The notes: generated by a model not told the origin, from the letters alone. A DNA stretch of 59,160 nt from Nitrospira sp. (GCA_030444405.1 JARFPM010000007.1:1-59160); one strand, 5' to 3'. Positions 9,573 through 22,668 are shown, numbered from the stretch's first letter. Numbers and translations are program-made.

Positions 9573-9898
9573 ACGTCAATCGAACCCCTCAGATCTAGTT
9601 GACACCAGACAGGTACGCTCTGCTGCGATACGCTAAAGGCTAGAATCCATTGAGAGAGCATAGGAGGTAGTGGGCACCTGCCACTACCTCGGCAAGCTGC
9701 TACAGGACGAACGTTGATCGAGGACCTCGGTTAACCGTCTGGCCCTACCGACTACAATCCCTATAGCATGAGTGAGACAACCGCGATGTATTGGATGGAG
9801 AGGGAGGAATTACTCTCGGGGTGGGTGTTCAGCCAGGCCAACCCTGGCTGAACAGTACGGTGCACTGCGATAAAAACCTGTGTGGCTCCGGTTCGAAT
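9573..9898. other. 326-nt intergenic stretch between convergent genes, with two perfect hairpins
   Basis: No gene is seen. Two perfect hairpins stand out: GAGGTAGTGG (9664-9673) with CCACTACCTC (9681-9690) around a 7-nt loop, and GTTCAGCCAGG (9827-9837) with CCTGGCTGAAC (9843-9853) around a 5-nt loop. They lie between the plus-strand PilZ gene and the minus-strand barrel gene, where bidirectional termination is needed. Neither is followed by a T-run, so they are structured 3' ends rather than classical terminators. Confidence 0.55.
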
Positions 9899-10723
9899 CT
9901 ACGGTTTTATGTCAAAGTGAAGCGACAAGCCCGCATGCACAAAGATTGTTCTGATCGTGGATGAATAATTATCTATAGTTAGATCTTGTCCGCCAGGCGT
10001 GGACAGCCCGAACCGATCCGTTCCCAGGTCGTTGTAATGGGCCTGGGTATACTTTGCCTCAGCAAACGCACCCAGGTACTTGAACAGATGGACCTTGAAC
10101 CCTCCCAGTGCCTGAAACGCGACAGACGTAGTCCGCTGGTCGGTGATGGCGTTCTCAAAACCAGCCCCCCGGAATCCACCTGGCCTATACGACATCTGCT
10201 GCGCGCCCACGCCGACCCCGACGTACGGATGCCACCGCCCGTTGGGATAGGCCTCGGAAATCCCCATTGGTTTTCGAATCAGCCAATTGCCGCCGATGTA
10301 GATGCCTTGCATTTCAGTCGTGGTGCCCTCACCCGTGCTGGGATCAATATTAAAATTTGGTATACAGCAGTTCACGTCCGGATACCAAACAAAGGCGGCG
10401 ATTTCAAAACCGAGATCGAATCCCGCCAACTTGTTTCTGGTTGGAAACCAGATCCCTGCGTTGCCACCGATCGACTGTTTCATCGCATAGTCGACATTGA
10501 TGACATCTCCGTTGCGAAACGTGGCGTCCTGATCGAACGGCATTGCAACACCCGCCATAAAAGAAAGATAGGGCTCGATCGTACCGGAGGACATGGTCGG
10601 GGGATCAGGGGATATCGCATAGGGATCGGCGACCCGTTGGCTATACGGATCTTCCGCCCGTGTAAGATCGGAGTAGCCAAAGACACAAAGAAGGCAAATG
10701 ATCGCCGAAATTCTGGTTTTCAT
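9899..10723 (-). CDS. Outer-membrane beta-barrel protein
   Basis: The 274-residue product has a cleavable signal peptide (MKTRISAIICLLCVFGYSDLTRA) and a mature part of alternating strands typical of an 8-stranded OmpA/OmpW-like barrel: IEPYLSFMAGVAMPF near the start, WHPYVGVGVGAQQM, FQALGGFKVHLFKYLGAFAEAKYT, and a final strand TIFVHAGLSLHFDIKP. Function is not predictable beyond a small porin or surface barrel. Two adjacent cysteines (NCC) in a predicted loop are unusual. Its ATG overlaps the stop of a small upstream ORF in an ATGA arrangement, and a GGGAGGGTG ribosome site lies within that ORF. Confidence 0.82.
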   Translation of the reverse strand: MKTRISAIICLLCVFGYSDLTRAEDPYSQRVADPYAISPDPPTMSSGTIEPYLSFMAGVAMPFDQDATFRNGDVINVDYAMKQSIGGNAGIWFPTRNKLAGFDLGFEIAAFVWYPDVNCCIPNFNIDPSTGEGTTTEMQGIYIGGNWLIRKPMGISEAYPNGRWHPYVGVGVGAQQMSYRPGGFRGAGFENAITDQRTTSVAFQALGGFKVHLFKYLGAFAEAKYTQAHYNDLGTDRFGLSTPGGQDLTIDNYSSTIRTIFVHAGLSLHFDIKP

Positions 10724-11064
10724 TCATCACCCTCCCAAGGTAAAGAAAACATTCTATTCGACGAGTTGTGGTCGCGAAGTCTACGGTTGGTCAGGTTGAA
10801 ACGTCGACAGCGCTCGCCTTCTGTCTCTGTCTTGAGAGTCGGTTCCCACGCATCGGGCGCCTTAGCGATCTTCGCCGCCTGAATCCGTTCACCTCCATTT
10901 GCTCGGAGCAGAGAATGGGTCAGCTCAGCGCGAGTCTGTATTTCTTCGATGGTCAGTGAAGCAATACGGGATGACCACGCCTTCATGGCGCTCGAATCTA
11001 TCCCTGGTTCCTTTATTGCGGTTCTTGGCATGAGAGCCCAACTGGCCACGACCAGAGCGATCAT
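10720..11064 (-). CDS. Possible small hypothetical protein coupled to the barrel gene
   Basis: A 114-residue ORF whose TGA overlaps the ATG of the barrel gene by 4 nt, the arrangement of translationally coupled genes. The N-terminus (MIALVVASWALMP) is mildly hydrophobic and could be a poor signal or anchor. The rest is polar and helical with no known domain. An overlapping frame opens further upstream (to 11116) with LLLAPSAATMLKR, so the true start could involve a frameshift. Support is the overlap plus plausible codon use. It may be spurious. Confidence 0.35.
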   Translation of the reverse strand: MIALVVASWALMPRTAIKEPGIDSSAMKAWSSRIASLTIEEIQTRAELTHSLLRANGGERIQAAKIAKAPDAWEPTLKTETEGERCRRFNLTNRRLRDHNSSNRMFSLPWEGDE

Positions 11065-11401
11065 GGGGAAATGCTCTTTTCAGCATCGTGGCGGCTGACG
11101 GCGCCAACAGTAACAATCCTGCGTTGATTTTTAATAATAGATAAAACGGATTAGATTTATCGTTAAATCAAATATCTCATCATGACGATGGCAAAGGGAT
11201 GATAGACTATTTTTTCAGAGTCGGACAGCAATCATCACAACCCACCCCAGTGTCACTCCGTCAAGCTATCGACAACTCATTGAAAGATAAGGCGATTATC
11301 ATTTCTACATCACAGATTGAAACAGAAAAACACACCGGAGAAATGGTACTCACGAAGTTGTATCGGAGGAGGCTGCCGACAGAAGAAGGGACCTTGGAAT
11401 A
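11065..11401. other. 337-nt AT-rich non-coding stretch after the rTCA operon
   Basis: This lies between the end of sucD and the small ORF upstream of the barrel gene. Positions about 11120-11185 are clearly richer in A+T than the surroundings and include GATTTA-TCGT-TAAATC (11154-11169). A promoter for the barrel operon is expected here but no clear hexamer pair was found. No terminator with a T-run was found after sucD. Confidence 0.45.
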
Positions 11402-12274
11402 CTACCGTCCTAACGCCTTCTTCACCGCATCGCCGATCTCAGCTGGATTCTTCACGACCATGACACCGGCCGCTTCCAGTGCCTTCATCTTTTCAGCTGC
11501 AGTACCCTTTCCGCCGGAGATAATCGCACCGGCATGGCCCATGCGGCGGCCTGGGGGGGCTGTGATACCGGCGATGAAGCTGATCACCGGTTTCTTCACG
11601 TTCTTCTTGATGAACTCGGCCGCTTTTTCCTCGGCGTCGCCGCCGATCTCGCCGATCATGACGATCGCCTGGGTCTCCGGGTCTTTTTCAAAGAGCGGCA
11701 ACACGTCCACGAATCCAGTACCGTTCACCGGATCACCGCCGATACCGACGCACGTCGTTTCTCCCAATCCTAAGGTCGAGAGTTGGTGCACGGCTTCATA
11801 GGTCAAGGTGCCGCTGCGGGAGACAACTCCAACAACACCCTTCTTATGGATAAAGCCCGGCATGATGCCGATTTTCGCTTCGTCCACCGTGATGACCCCG
11901 GGACAGTTGGGTCCGACCAGTCGAACATCCCGACCGCGCAGCGCACGCTTCACCTTCACCATGTCATTGACGGGAATCCCCTCAGTGATACAGATGATCA
12001 GCCTCACACCGGCATCTGCCGCTTCGAGAATCGCGTCAGCACAGAAAGGCGGTGGGACGAAGATGAGCGAGGTATCGCACTCAGTCTTCTTCACCGCATC
12101 AACCACCGTGTTGAATACGGGAATACCCTCGACTTCCTGCCCGGCTTTGCCCGGCGTCACCCCGGCCACGACTTTCGTCCCATAGGCTTTACACTGCGTG
12201 GCATGGAACGAGCCTTCCTTGCCGGTGATTCCCTGCACTACTACCCGCGTATTTTTATTAACGAGAATGCTCAC
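11402..12274 (-). CDS. sucD: Succinyl-CoA ligase, alpha subunit
   Basis: The 290-residue length is normal for SucD. The CoA-binding Rossmann half ([20 protein letters not shown]) is followed by the flavodoxin-like half. The phosphorylated histidine is in [13 protein letters not shown] near residue 245. In the reductive TCA cycle the enzyme makes succinyl-CoA from succinate and CoA with nucleotide triphosphate. It is the last gene of the aclB-aclA-acnA-icd-frdB-frdA-sucC-sucD series, separated from sucC by 188 nt that hold a hairpin repeat. It is also a paralogue of the N-terminal part of AclA, and both begin MSIL-NK-TRVV. Confidence 0.97.
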   Translation of the reverse strand: MSILVNKNTRVVVQGITGKEGSFHATQCKAYGTKVVAGVTPGKAGQEVEGIPVFNTVVDAVKKTECDTSLIFVPPPFCADAILEAADAGVRLIICITEGIPVNDMVKVKRALRGRDVRLVGPNCPGVITVDEAKIGIMPGFIHKKGVVGVVSRSGTLTYEAVHQLSTLGLGETTCVGIGGDPVNGTGFVDVLPLFEKDPETQAIVMIGEIGGDAEEKAAEFIKKNVKKPVISFIAGITAPPGRRMGHAGAIISGGKGTAAEKMKALEAAGVMVVKNPAEIGDAVKKALGR

Positions 12275-12343
12275 GATAAACCTCGTTTCTTTCTTATCTT
12301 CCCACCCTTCGGGGAAAGCTGCTCGTCATTCATGTGAGGCGCT

Positions 12344-12446
12344 GGGCCAGGTCCCTACTGCGCGCATGCAACGAGCACCGCCCTCTGTATTAATGCGATC
12401 ACTATGGATCTTGCGTGCGCGTTGCGCGAGCAAAGGGACTTGGCCC
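12344..12446. repeat. Intergenic covarying hairpin repeat, copy B (sucC/sucD gap)
   Basis: Outer arms GGGCCAGGTCCCT (12344-12356) and AGGGACTTGGCCC (12434-12446) pair with one mismatch. The inner core pairs GCAACG with CGTTGC, preceded by the unpaired AT shared with copies at 589 and 13661. The loop is about 32 nt. It begins 17 nt after the sucC stop on the transcribed strand. The outer-arm sequence is unrelated to the other copies although the fold is the same. Confidence 0.75.
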
Positions 12447-12462
12447 CGTGACTCACCGAACT

Positions 12463-13641
12463 CTATGCCGCTTTCCCCGTCAGCTTTACAATTTTCTGCG
12501 CCGCTTCCCACAAATCGTTCGCCACTTCCAGCTTCAAACCCGACTCCGCGAGCAACTTCCGCCCTTCTTCCGCGTTGGTCCCTTGTAGACGCACGACCAA
12601 CGGCACCGTGATCTTCACTTCCTTCGCCGCCTCGATCACCCCGTGTGCAATCCGCTCGCAGCGCACGATGCCGCCGAAGATATTGATAAAGATGCCCTTG
12701 ACGTTCGGGTCCTTCAGCAGAATGCGAAACCCCGCCGCCACCGTCTCTTTCGTCGCACCGCCACCCACATCCAGAAAGTTCGCCGGCTCGCTGCCAGCCA
12801 GCTTGATGACGTCCATCGTTGCCATGGCGAGACCCGCGCCGTTCACCATGCAACCGATGTTGCCGTCCAGCTTTACGTAGTTCAGGTTGTTGGCGGTCGC
12901 TTCGATTTCCAACGGTTCTTCTTCATTCAGATCCCGCATCTTCTGCACGTCCTCGTGCTTGAAGAGACCGTTGTCATCGAACGACACCTTGCCGTCCAGT
13001 GCAATCAAGTTCTTTTCTTTCGTGATGATCAACGGGTTGATCTCCACCAACGCTGCGTCCTTCTCCATAAACAAGCGATACAGATTCCCCAACATCTTCA
13101 CAAAGGGGTTGATGACCACCGGCTCAATGTGTTGTAACCCAAGCGCGAACGCCACGTTGCGCCCGTTGTGCCCCTGAAATCCGACGGCCGGATCAATCGC
13201 TTCTTTGATGATCTTCTCCGGCGTGTGGGCCGCGACCTCCTCGATTTCCATCCCACCCTCGGTGCTGGCGATGAAGGTCGGCCACCCTGTATCCCGATCC
13301 ACAAGGATTGAGAGATACAGCTCCTTGGCAATGTTCGCGCCCTCCTCCATGAGGAGACGGTGAACCTGACGCCCTTTCGGACCGGTCTGATGCGTCACGA
13401 GAGTCTTGCCGATCAACTCTTTGGCCAGTCCGGCCACAGCAGTCTTATCCTTGGTGATCTTGACGCCGCCTGCCTTGCCTCGTCCGCCAGCATGGATCTG
13501 GGCCTTGACGACGAAGACCGGCGTATTCAGCTCGTTGGCCCAAGCGGTCGCCGCTTCTGGAGACGTAATCTCCTTCCCGCGAGGCACCGGCACACCGAAT
13601 TGAGCAAACAACGACTTCGCTTGAAACTCATGCACGTTCAT
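12463..13641 (-). CDS. sucC: Succinyl-CoA ligase, beta subunit
   Basis: The 392-residue product is standard size. It starts MNVHEFQAKSLFAQFGVPVP, the typical N-terminus of the ATP-grasp half, with AQIHAGGRGKAGGVK as the nucleotide loop, EINPLI as metal ligands, and the C-terminal ligase domain with GGGATKE and NIFGGI--C motifs. It works with SucD in the same operon. The 141-nt gap to frdA upstream and the 188-nt gap to sucD downstream each contain one copy of the same hairpin family. Confidence 0.97.
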   Translation of the reverse strand: MNVHEFQAKSLFAQFGVPVPRGKEITSPEAATAWANELNTPVFVVKAQIHAGGRGKAGGVKITKDKTAVAGLAKELIGKTLVTHQTGPKGRQVHRLLMEEGANIAKELYLSILVDRDTGWPTFIASTEGGMEIEEVAAHTPEKIIKEAIDPAVGFQGHNGRNVAFALGLQHIEPVVINPFVKMLGNLYRLFMEKDAALVEINPLIITKEKNLIALDGKVSFDDNGLFKHEDVQKMRDLNEEEPLEIEATANNLNYVKLDGNIGCMVNGAGLAMATMDVIKLAGSEPANFLDVGGGATKETVAAGFRILLKDPNVKGIFINIFGGIVRCERIAHGVIEAAKEVKITVPLVVRLQGTNAEEGRKLLAESGLKLEVANDLWEAAQKIVKLTGKAA

Positions 13642-13660
13642 TCTCTACCTCTTCATTCCT

Positions 13661-13784
13661 GAGGACGGCGGCGGGAGCGTTTCTCACTGCACGCATTCAC
13701 CGGACACCGACCAAAATCTGACAATCTAATTGAGCCTCGCGTGTGCGGTGAGCGAGCACGAGAAATGCTCCCGCCGCCGTCCTC
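13661..13784. repeat. Intergenic covarying hairpin repeat, copy C (frdA/sucC gap)
   Basis: Outer arms of 25 nt each (13661-13685 and 13760-13784) are complementary at 24 positions. The inner core pairs TCACCG with CGGTGA and keeps the unpaired AT before the left half. The loop is about 30 nt. The right arm runs into the stop codon of frdA by 2 nt. The perfect long stem should be very stable in RNA. This copy has the strongest stem of the three and is the best evidence that the outer arms co-vary. Confidence 0.8.
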
Positions 13785-15366
13785 ACCCCACTTTCCTTGT
13801 GTACGCCGGTAGAATCATTGGGGAAATGACTCCGCTTGGGTTCCCGTGTTTCTTCGCTTCCGCGCGGAATCTCTGCACATGCTTCACCGTGAGCTTACCC
13901 TGCATCATCGACTTCGCACGGCCGGCAGCGGTCAAACCGGACCGCTTGCCGAAGACCATGAGATCGAGCAGCGAATTGCCCATCAGGCGATTGCGTCCAT
14001 GCAGCCCACCGGAAGCCTCGCCTGCAACGAAGAGGTTCTTCACGTTCGTTTCCGAGTTCGTATCGATCTTCACCCCGCCGTTCTGATAATGCAGCGTCGG
14101 ATAGATCAAGACAGGATCCTTGCTGATATCGATTCCGAACCGCTCGAATTGCATCATCATCGCGGGGAAATGTTTTTCCACCGTGCCAGGCCCGTGTTCC
14201 GCATCCAACAGCGGCGTATCCAGCCAGACACCGACACGACCTGACATCGTGCGGATCCCACGCCCTTCCTCGCACTCCCGGATGATCGAGGACGAGACAA
14301 CATCGCGGGTATCAAGTTCGTTCACGAAGCGTTCACCCTTGGCATTCACGAGATGGCCGCCTTCTGAACGAATACCTTCCGTCACCAAGGCACCGATCAA
14401 TTGCTCGGGATACACCGCCCCGGACGGGTGATACTGGAAGGTATCAATATGGTCCAGCTTGGCGCCCATGCGATAGGCCAGGCAGAGCCCGTCGCCGGTC
14501 GCACCATAGTGATTGCTCGTCGGGAATCCCTGAATGTGCAGCCGGCCGATGCCCCCGGTCGCCAGAATGACGGATTTGGCGGCCACCACCACGTGCCGCT
14601 GATTATCGAGATCTTTGAAAATCGCGCCGGTACAGTTCCCTTCGTCGTCGCTGAGCAATTCAACGGCGGCCGCAAACTCGAGCAATTGAATCTTTTGATT
14701 GATGACCTCGTCCTTGAGGACGCGCATGATTTCGAGGCCGGTATAATCGGAGCATGTCAACAGGCGCGGTTTGGAACTACCGCCGCCCTTCTTCACATGA
14801 AGGTTTCCGTCGGCCTGACGGTCGAACAGCACCCCCAACTCCAAAAGCCACTTCGCAATCGACGGCCCATCTTCGACCATGACCTTTAATAAGGTATGGT
14901 CGTTCTGCATATGGCCGCCCTTGAGCGTGTCAATAAAATGCGTCACCGGCGAATCTTCCGGCGCGACAGAAATCTGCATACCGCCCTGCGCCATCACGCT
15001 GTTGGAATCGCCGAGGCGCAACTTCGTCGCCAGGATCGTCTTGGCGCCGGCCCCGTGCGCATGCAACGCCGCCGCACAGCCGGCTCCCCCGCCGCCAACG
15101 ACCAGGACATCGCAGGTGTAGTGTGGCGTGAGGTCGGCATTATCCTGAATGGAGCTGTCGCCTTCGAGCAACGTGGCCAGCTCGACGACCGTCTTGTCGC
15201 CTTCGTTAGGTCCGAACTTTATCGGTCTATAGGCGCTGGCACGAAAGTCAGGGTGATACTTGTGAATCAACTGGTCGCGGTCTGCGGGAGAAAACTTGGG
15301 GATGGTCTGCTTGCGGCGGGCATCCCGAGTTTTATGCACGATTTGTTGAAGTGCGTGGATGTCCAT
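13783..15366 (-). CDS. frdA: Fumarate reductase/succinate dehydrogenase flavoprotein subunit
   Basis: The 527-residue product has the FAD dinucleotide fold DVLVVGGGGAGCAAALHAHGAG at about residues 86-107, SNSVMAQGGM, the substrate-domain DTFQYHPSG, an arginine-rich VTEGIRSEGG, and the C-terminal FVAGEASGGLHGRNRLMGNSLLD. In the rTCA cycle it would reduce fumarate to succinate. It lies 22 nt after frdB. No membrane-anchor subunit (frdC/D or sdhC/D) is in the operon, and the partner Fe-S protein is atypical, so a soluble enzyme of the thiol- or NADH-linked type is more likely than a complex II. Direction is inferred from context. Confidence 0.9.
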   Translation of the reverse strand: MDIHALQQIVHKTRDARRKQTIPKFSPADRDQLIHKYHPDFRASAYRPIKFGPNEGDKTVVELATLLEGDSSIQDNADLTPHYTCDVLVVGGGGAGCAAALHAHGAGAKTILATKLRLGDSNSVMAQGGMQISVAPEDSPVTHFIDTLKGGHMQNDHTLLKVMVEDGPSIAKWLLELGVLFDRQADGNLHVKKGGGSSKPRLLTCSDYTGLEIMRVLKDEVINQKIQLLEFAAAVELLSDDEGNCTGAIFKDLDNQRHVVVAAKSVILATGGIGRLHIQGFPTSNHYGATGDGLCLAYRMGAKLDHIDTFQYHPSGAVYPEQLIGALVTEGIRSEGGHLVNAKGERFVNELDTRDVVSSSIIRECEEGRGIRTMSGRVGVWLDTPLLDAEHGPGTVEKHFPAMMMQFERFGIDISKDPVLIYPTLHYQNGGVKIDTNSETNVKNLFVAGEASGGLHGRNRLMGNSLLDLMVFGKRSGLTAAGRAKSMMQGKLTVKHVQRFRAEAKKHGNPSGVISPMILPAYTRKVG

Positions 15367-15388
15367 CTCAGGTGCCTCGAAACCGTCG

Positions 15389-16099
15389 TTACTTTACCGT
15401 CGCACAGTGCTCGGCCAGCTCCTTCTCATTCATCTTCAGAATCTTGTTCCATTCGTCGTTGAACCGACCATCTTGAATTTCCTTGATGCGCGTATCGAGG
15501 CCTACTGGTTTTTCGGAAAAATGCGCGCCCTGTGCCCGACTGACGTAGAGGGCCACAAGATTGGGCGCGATGTCGGCAATACAGACGGGCGTGCACATGC
15601 CGCACATGACGCAGTCCATGAACATCTCGGAGACGCTCTTGAAGTCCCCGAACACGGCTTTCCAGACTCCTTCACGCACGTCGATCTTCTGCGGACAGGC
15701 CTCCGTGCAGGCATTACAATTCCGACAAAGCGGCGCCTCGGGATAGAGATTGAAGAGATCCTGCTTGGGATCCTTGAGCTTCTGGATTTCGTAGGTCGCC
15801 TTGCGGGCAGGAAACGGCGGCATCATCGTAAACGACATCCCGTCTTGCACCGCCATCTGACAAGCCAGACAGGTTCGGACTTTCGGATCGTCCTTCGTAC
15901 GGTAGTAGGTGGCACAGGCACCGCAGAAGCCGCCGAGGCACCCCACGCCGCGAACGACGTCGATCCCCGCATACCACATCGCCTTGACGACCGTGATCCC
16001 TTCCGGTACTTCGACTTTCTTACCGGCGATCTCAATCGTGACCATCCGAGGCTTCATCACCTCGGGCTGATCGATCACATTGGCATCGTCTTGGGCCAT
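15389..16099 (-). CDS. frdB: Fumarate reductase-associated Fe-S subunit with 2Fe-2S and two 4Fe-4S motifs
   Basis: The 236-residue product has a plant-type ferredoxin N-terminus with Cys54, Cys59, Cys62 and Cys77, then two full CxxCxxCxxxC motifs: Cys125/128/131/135 (CRNCNACTEACP) and Cys163/166/169/173 (CVMCGMCTPVC). Classical SdhB/FrdB has only one such motif plus a 3Fe-4S site with a different spacing. The protein therefore likely carries one 2Fe-2S and two cubane clusters and passes electrons to FrdA from a soluble donor. It is first of the frdB-frdA pair, 65 nt after icd, with a hairpin in that gap. Confidence 0.85.
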   Translation of the reverse strand: MAQDDANVIDQPEVMKPRMVTIEIAGKKVEVPEGITVVKAMWYAGIDVVRGVGCLGGFCGACATYYRTKDDPKVRTCLACQMAVQDGMSFTMMPPFPARKATYEIQKLKDPKQDLFNLYPEAPLCRNCNACTEACPQKIDVREGVWKAVFGDFKSVSEMFMDCVMCGMCTPVCIADIAPNLVALYVSRAQGAHFSEKPVGLDTRIKEIQDGRFNDEWNKILKMNEKELAEHCATVK

Positions 16100-16116
16100 A
16101 GGTTCCTTCTTAACAC

Positions 16117-16152
16117 GTGAGGCGTAAGGAGCGATAGCCTCTCACGCCTCAC
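16117..16152. repeat. Hairpin repeat in the icd/frdB gap
   Basis: GTGAGGCGTAAGGAG on the left pairs with CTCTCACGCCTCAC on the right around a short loop, with one or two mismatches. Sequence is unrelated to the three-copy family at 589, 12344 and 13661. It sits in a 65-nt gap inside the rTCA operon. Confidence 0.6.
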
Positions 16153-16164
16153 AGGCAATCGAAT

Positions 16165-20672
<4,508 letters not shown>

Positions 20673-20687
20673 TCCTTCAAGGTTTTG

Positions 20688-20747
20688 AGTGCTGGGTGCT
20701 GAGACAAGGCTCGCAACTTAGAACTCAGCACTCGTGACTCAGCACTA
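20688..20747. repeat. Hairpin repeat in the aclA/acnA gap (CTCAGCAC type)
   Basis: GAGTGCTG and GTGCTGAG on the left face two copies of CTCAGCACT on the right, so two alternative stems can form. The right arm itself holds a near-direct repeat (CTCAGCACTC and ACTCAGCACT). It is unrelated in sequence to the AT-bulge family but occupies the same kind of site, an intercistronic gap in the rTCA operon. Confidence 0.6.
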
Positions 20748-20772
20748 CTTGAGCGGTGGCACCTCGCGAAAT

Positions 20773-22593
20773 CTATTTTAACGGCGGGACTTCCCGCCTC
20801 TTGGGTGCCGCGTAGTTCACCAAGTAATCGAACAGCCGGATCAATCGGCTGTCCTGACGTTTCTGATCGACCCAGTGGCCGATCAATCCGATCGTGCGCG
20901 ATAGGATAAAGAAGCCGTTCAAACTGTCGACCGGGAAGCCCAAGTCGACGAGCACGGCCGCCATCGTGCCGTCCACGTTCAGAATCAGATTGTCCTTCTT
21001 CGCCGCCGTTACCTGCTCCACCTGTAAGGCGAAATCGAGACAGGGCGTCTTGATATGGAGACTTTTCACGTAGCCCACGAGTTCCTTCACGCGTTTATCT
21101 GGGTTGCGTAAGCTCTTCACGCGGTGACCGATGCCCGGCACAGGGCCCACATTCTTCTTCATGTAGGCCAGGAACTCATCCACATTCATCTTGTTGTCGA
21201 CCGCATACTTGAACCAGCGGCCCGCGTCCGTGACGGCGCCACCGAAACGGGGTCCGATCATGATCAACCCGGCGGCTACCGCTTGCGACAAGCCGATGCC
21301 GGCACAGGCCGCGAGAATCGTCGCGTAGGCACCGCTGACACAGGGGCCATGGTCGGCAGACAGCATCATGATGCGCTTAATGATTTCGGCTTCCTGCTTC
21401 GAGATCAATCGCTTATCCCACAAAAGACCGATAACGTGGGGAATTTCGTAGCCTTTATTGATCAGTTCTGACGCAGGGTACCCGTCGTAACAGGGTTCGT
21501 CGCCCCGATCGTCGCTGATCGTTGTACGTATTAGCGGCGCGACCATAACTTCGTCGGCCTTCATCGCTTCCTCGACGGACTTCGGCAGCCGCGGCAGCAC
21601 AGCCGGCTCGACGGGCTCCTTCACCTGGCCAGACTTGAGCAACTCCTGATAGGTCTCCTTGATCGCCGGGCCAAGCGCTCCGAATGTTGCAGGCACCAAG
21701 GCACCGGATTTCTTGAGCGCGTCGGATTTCGACCGGGCCGAACCTTCGCCCTTCATGCCTTCCTTAGCGCCGGCATGGCCGAACTTCATGCCCTTTGGCA
21801 AGCTTTCCTGGCAGAATCCAGAGACGACGCCGATGAGCTTCACCCGGCGCTTCTTTGCAGCGTACCACTCGGCAGCCCGCTCTTCGAGATCGCCGCCCAT
21901 TTCACCGACGATGACGACCGCCTTGGTCTGCGGATCGTTCTCGAACATTTCAAGATAACTTACGTAGTCAGTGCCCGGATAGGCATCGCCACCGATACCA
22001 ATCGCCGTCGTAATGCCGTCCGCGAACTGCGAACAAATCCAGATGATCTCGTTTGAGAGACCGCCTGACTTGGTAATGACGCCGAACGAGCCCTCTCGAT
22101 AGAGTTTCGAAAGGACGAGATTGTCGAACGCGCCGCCGATCACACCCAACCGGCAAGCACCGGCGGAGATGATGCCGATCGAGGACGGGCCATTGAACAC
22201 CTTGCCGAGCTTACGCGCATGGGCACCGAGCAGCTTTGCATCCTTCTCCGGCACACCCTCAGTGATCATGGAGACTACCTTAATGTGCGGATCGTCCAAC
22301 GCTTCCATCCCACCCTTCATCGCACGGTCCGCGCCGATATAGACCAGACTCGTATTGATGGTTGGATGATGCTTCGTCGCTTCTGCGATGGTCTTATAGA
22401 CCGGGATGGCGATGAGGCCGCTGCCGTAAGGAACTTCGTTGGACTTTCCGGCGTCAGGCGGATACACAAACGCTTCGACGTTGAGCGGACGCTTGATTAG
22501 GTAGCAGAACTCCGCCATACGGCGAGCTGCGTTGACACCGGCGGCGCCTCCCTGAATCACAACGCGGGTATCTTTATTTGCCAGAATACTCAT
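20773..22593 (-). CDS. aclA: ATP-citrate lyase, alpha subunit (CoA-ligase plus citrate-synthase-like domains)
   Basis: From ATG 22593 (GGAGGG ribosome site) the product is 606 residues, normal for AclA. The N-terminal SucD-like half begins MSILANKDTRVVIQGGAAGVNAAR and holds the phospho-histidine motif KFGHAGAKEG. The C-terminal citrate-synthase-like half includes GPCVSGAYATILAACAGIGLSQAV and GIGHRVKSLRNPDKRV. With AclB it cleaves citrate to acetyl-CoA and oxaloacetate with ATP, the key rTCA step. The frame is open 13 codons further up to 22632, but the ribosome site and family start favour 22593. Confidence 0.97.
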   Translation of the reverse strand: MSILANKDTRVVIQGGAAGVNAARRMAEFCYLIKRPLNVEAFVYPPDAGKSNEVPYGSGLIAIPVYKTIAEATKHHPTINTSLVYIGADRAMKGGMEALDDPHIKVVSMITEGVPEKDAKLLGAHARKLGKVFNGPSSIGIISAGACRLGVIGGAFDNLVLSKLYREGSFGVITKSGGLSNEIIWICSQFADGITTAIGIGGDAYPGTDYVSYLEMFENDPQTKAVVIVGEMGGDLEERAAEWYAAKKRRVKLIGVVSGFCQESLPKGMKFGHAGAKEGMKGEGSARSKSDALKKSGALVPATFGALGPAIKETYQELLKSGQVKEPVEPAVLPRLPKSVEEAMKADEVMVAPLIRTTISDDRGDEPCYDGYPASELINKGYEIPHVIGLLWDKRLISKQEAEIIKRIMMLSADHGPCVSGAYATILAACAGIGLSQAVAAGLIMIGPRFGGAVTDAGRWFKYAVDNKMNVDEFLAYMKKNVGPVPGIGHRVKSLRNPDKRVKELVGYVKSLHIKTPCLDFALQVEQVTAAKKDNLILNVDGTMAAVLVDLGFPVDSLNGFFILSRTIGLIGHWVDQKRQDSRLIRLFDYLVNYAAPKRREVPPLK

Positions 22594-22613
22594 CGAAAAC
22601 CCTCCAACAGTGA

Positions 22614-22660
22614 AGCTTTCAGCGGTCAGCATTCAGCCGACAGCTGATGGCTGATAGCTT
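22614..22660. repeat. Hairpin repeat in the aclB/aclA gap (TCAGC type)
   Basis: The left arm AGCTTTCAGCGGTCAGC pairs with the right arm GCTGATGGCTGATAGCT, differing at three positions that keep the AGCT-TCAGC-TCAGC pattern. A similar GCTGACAGCTGATGGC block occurs at 28945-28962, so this is a dispersed family. Confidence 0.6.
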
Positions 22661-22668
22661 GTTGCTCT

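Noticed and set aside
9888-9906. GGTTCGAATC tRNA-like motif
   Set aside because: It overlaps the end of the barrel gene and no T stem or tRNA fold is possible.
9986-10882. 298-codon plus-strand open frame opposite the barrel gene
   Set aside because: It is the antisense of a signal-peptide barrel gene; residues show no domain and the frame is open because of GC-rich codons.
11199-11801. 200-codon plus-strand frame running into sucD antisense
   Set aside because: Most of it is the reverse of sucD; the first 60 codons are in an AT-rich non-coding region with no ribosome site.
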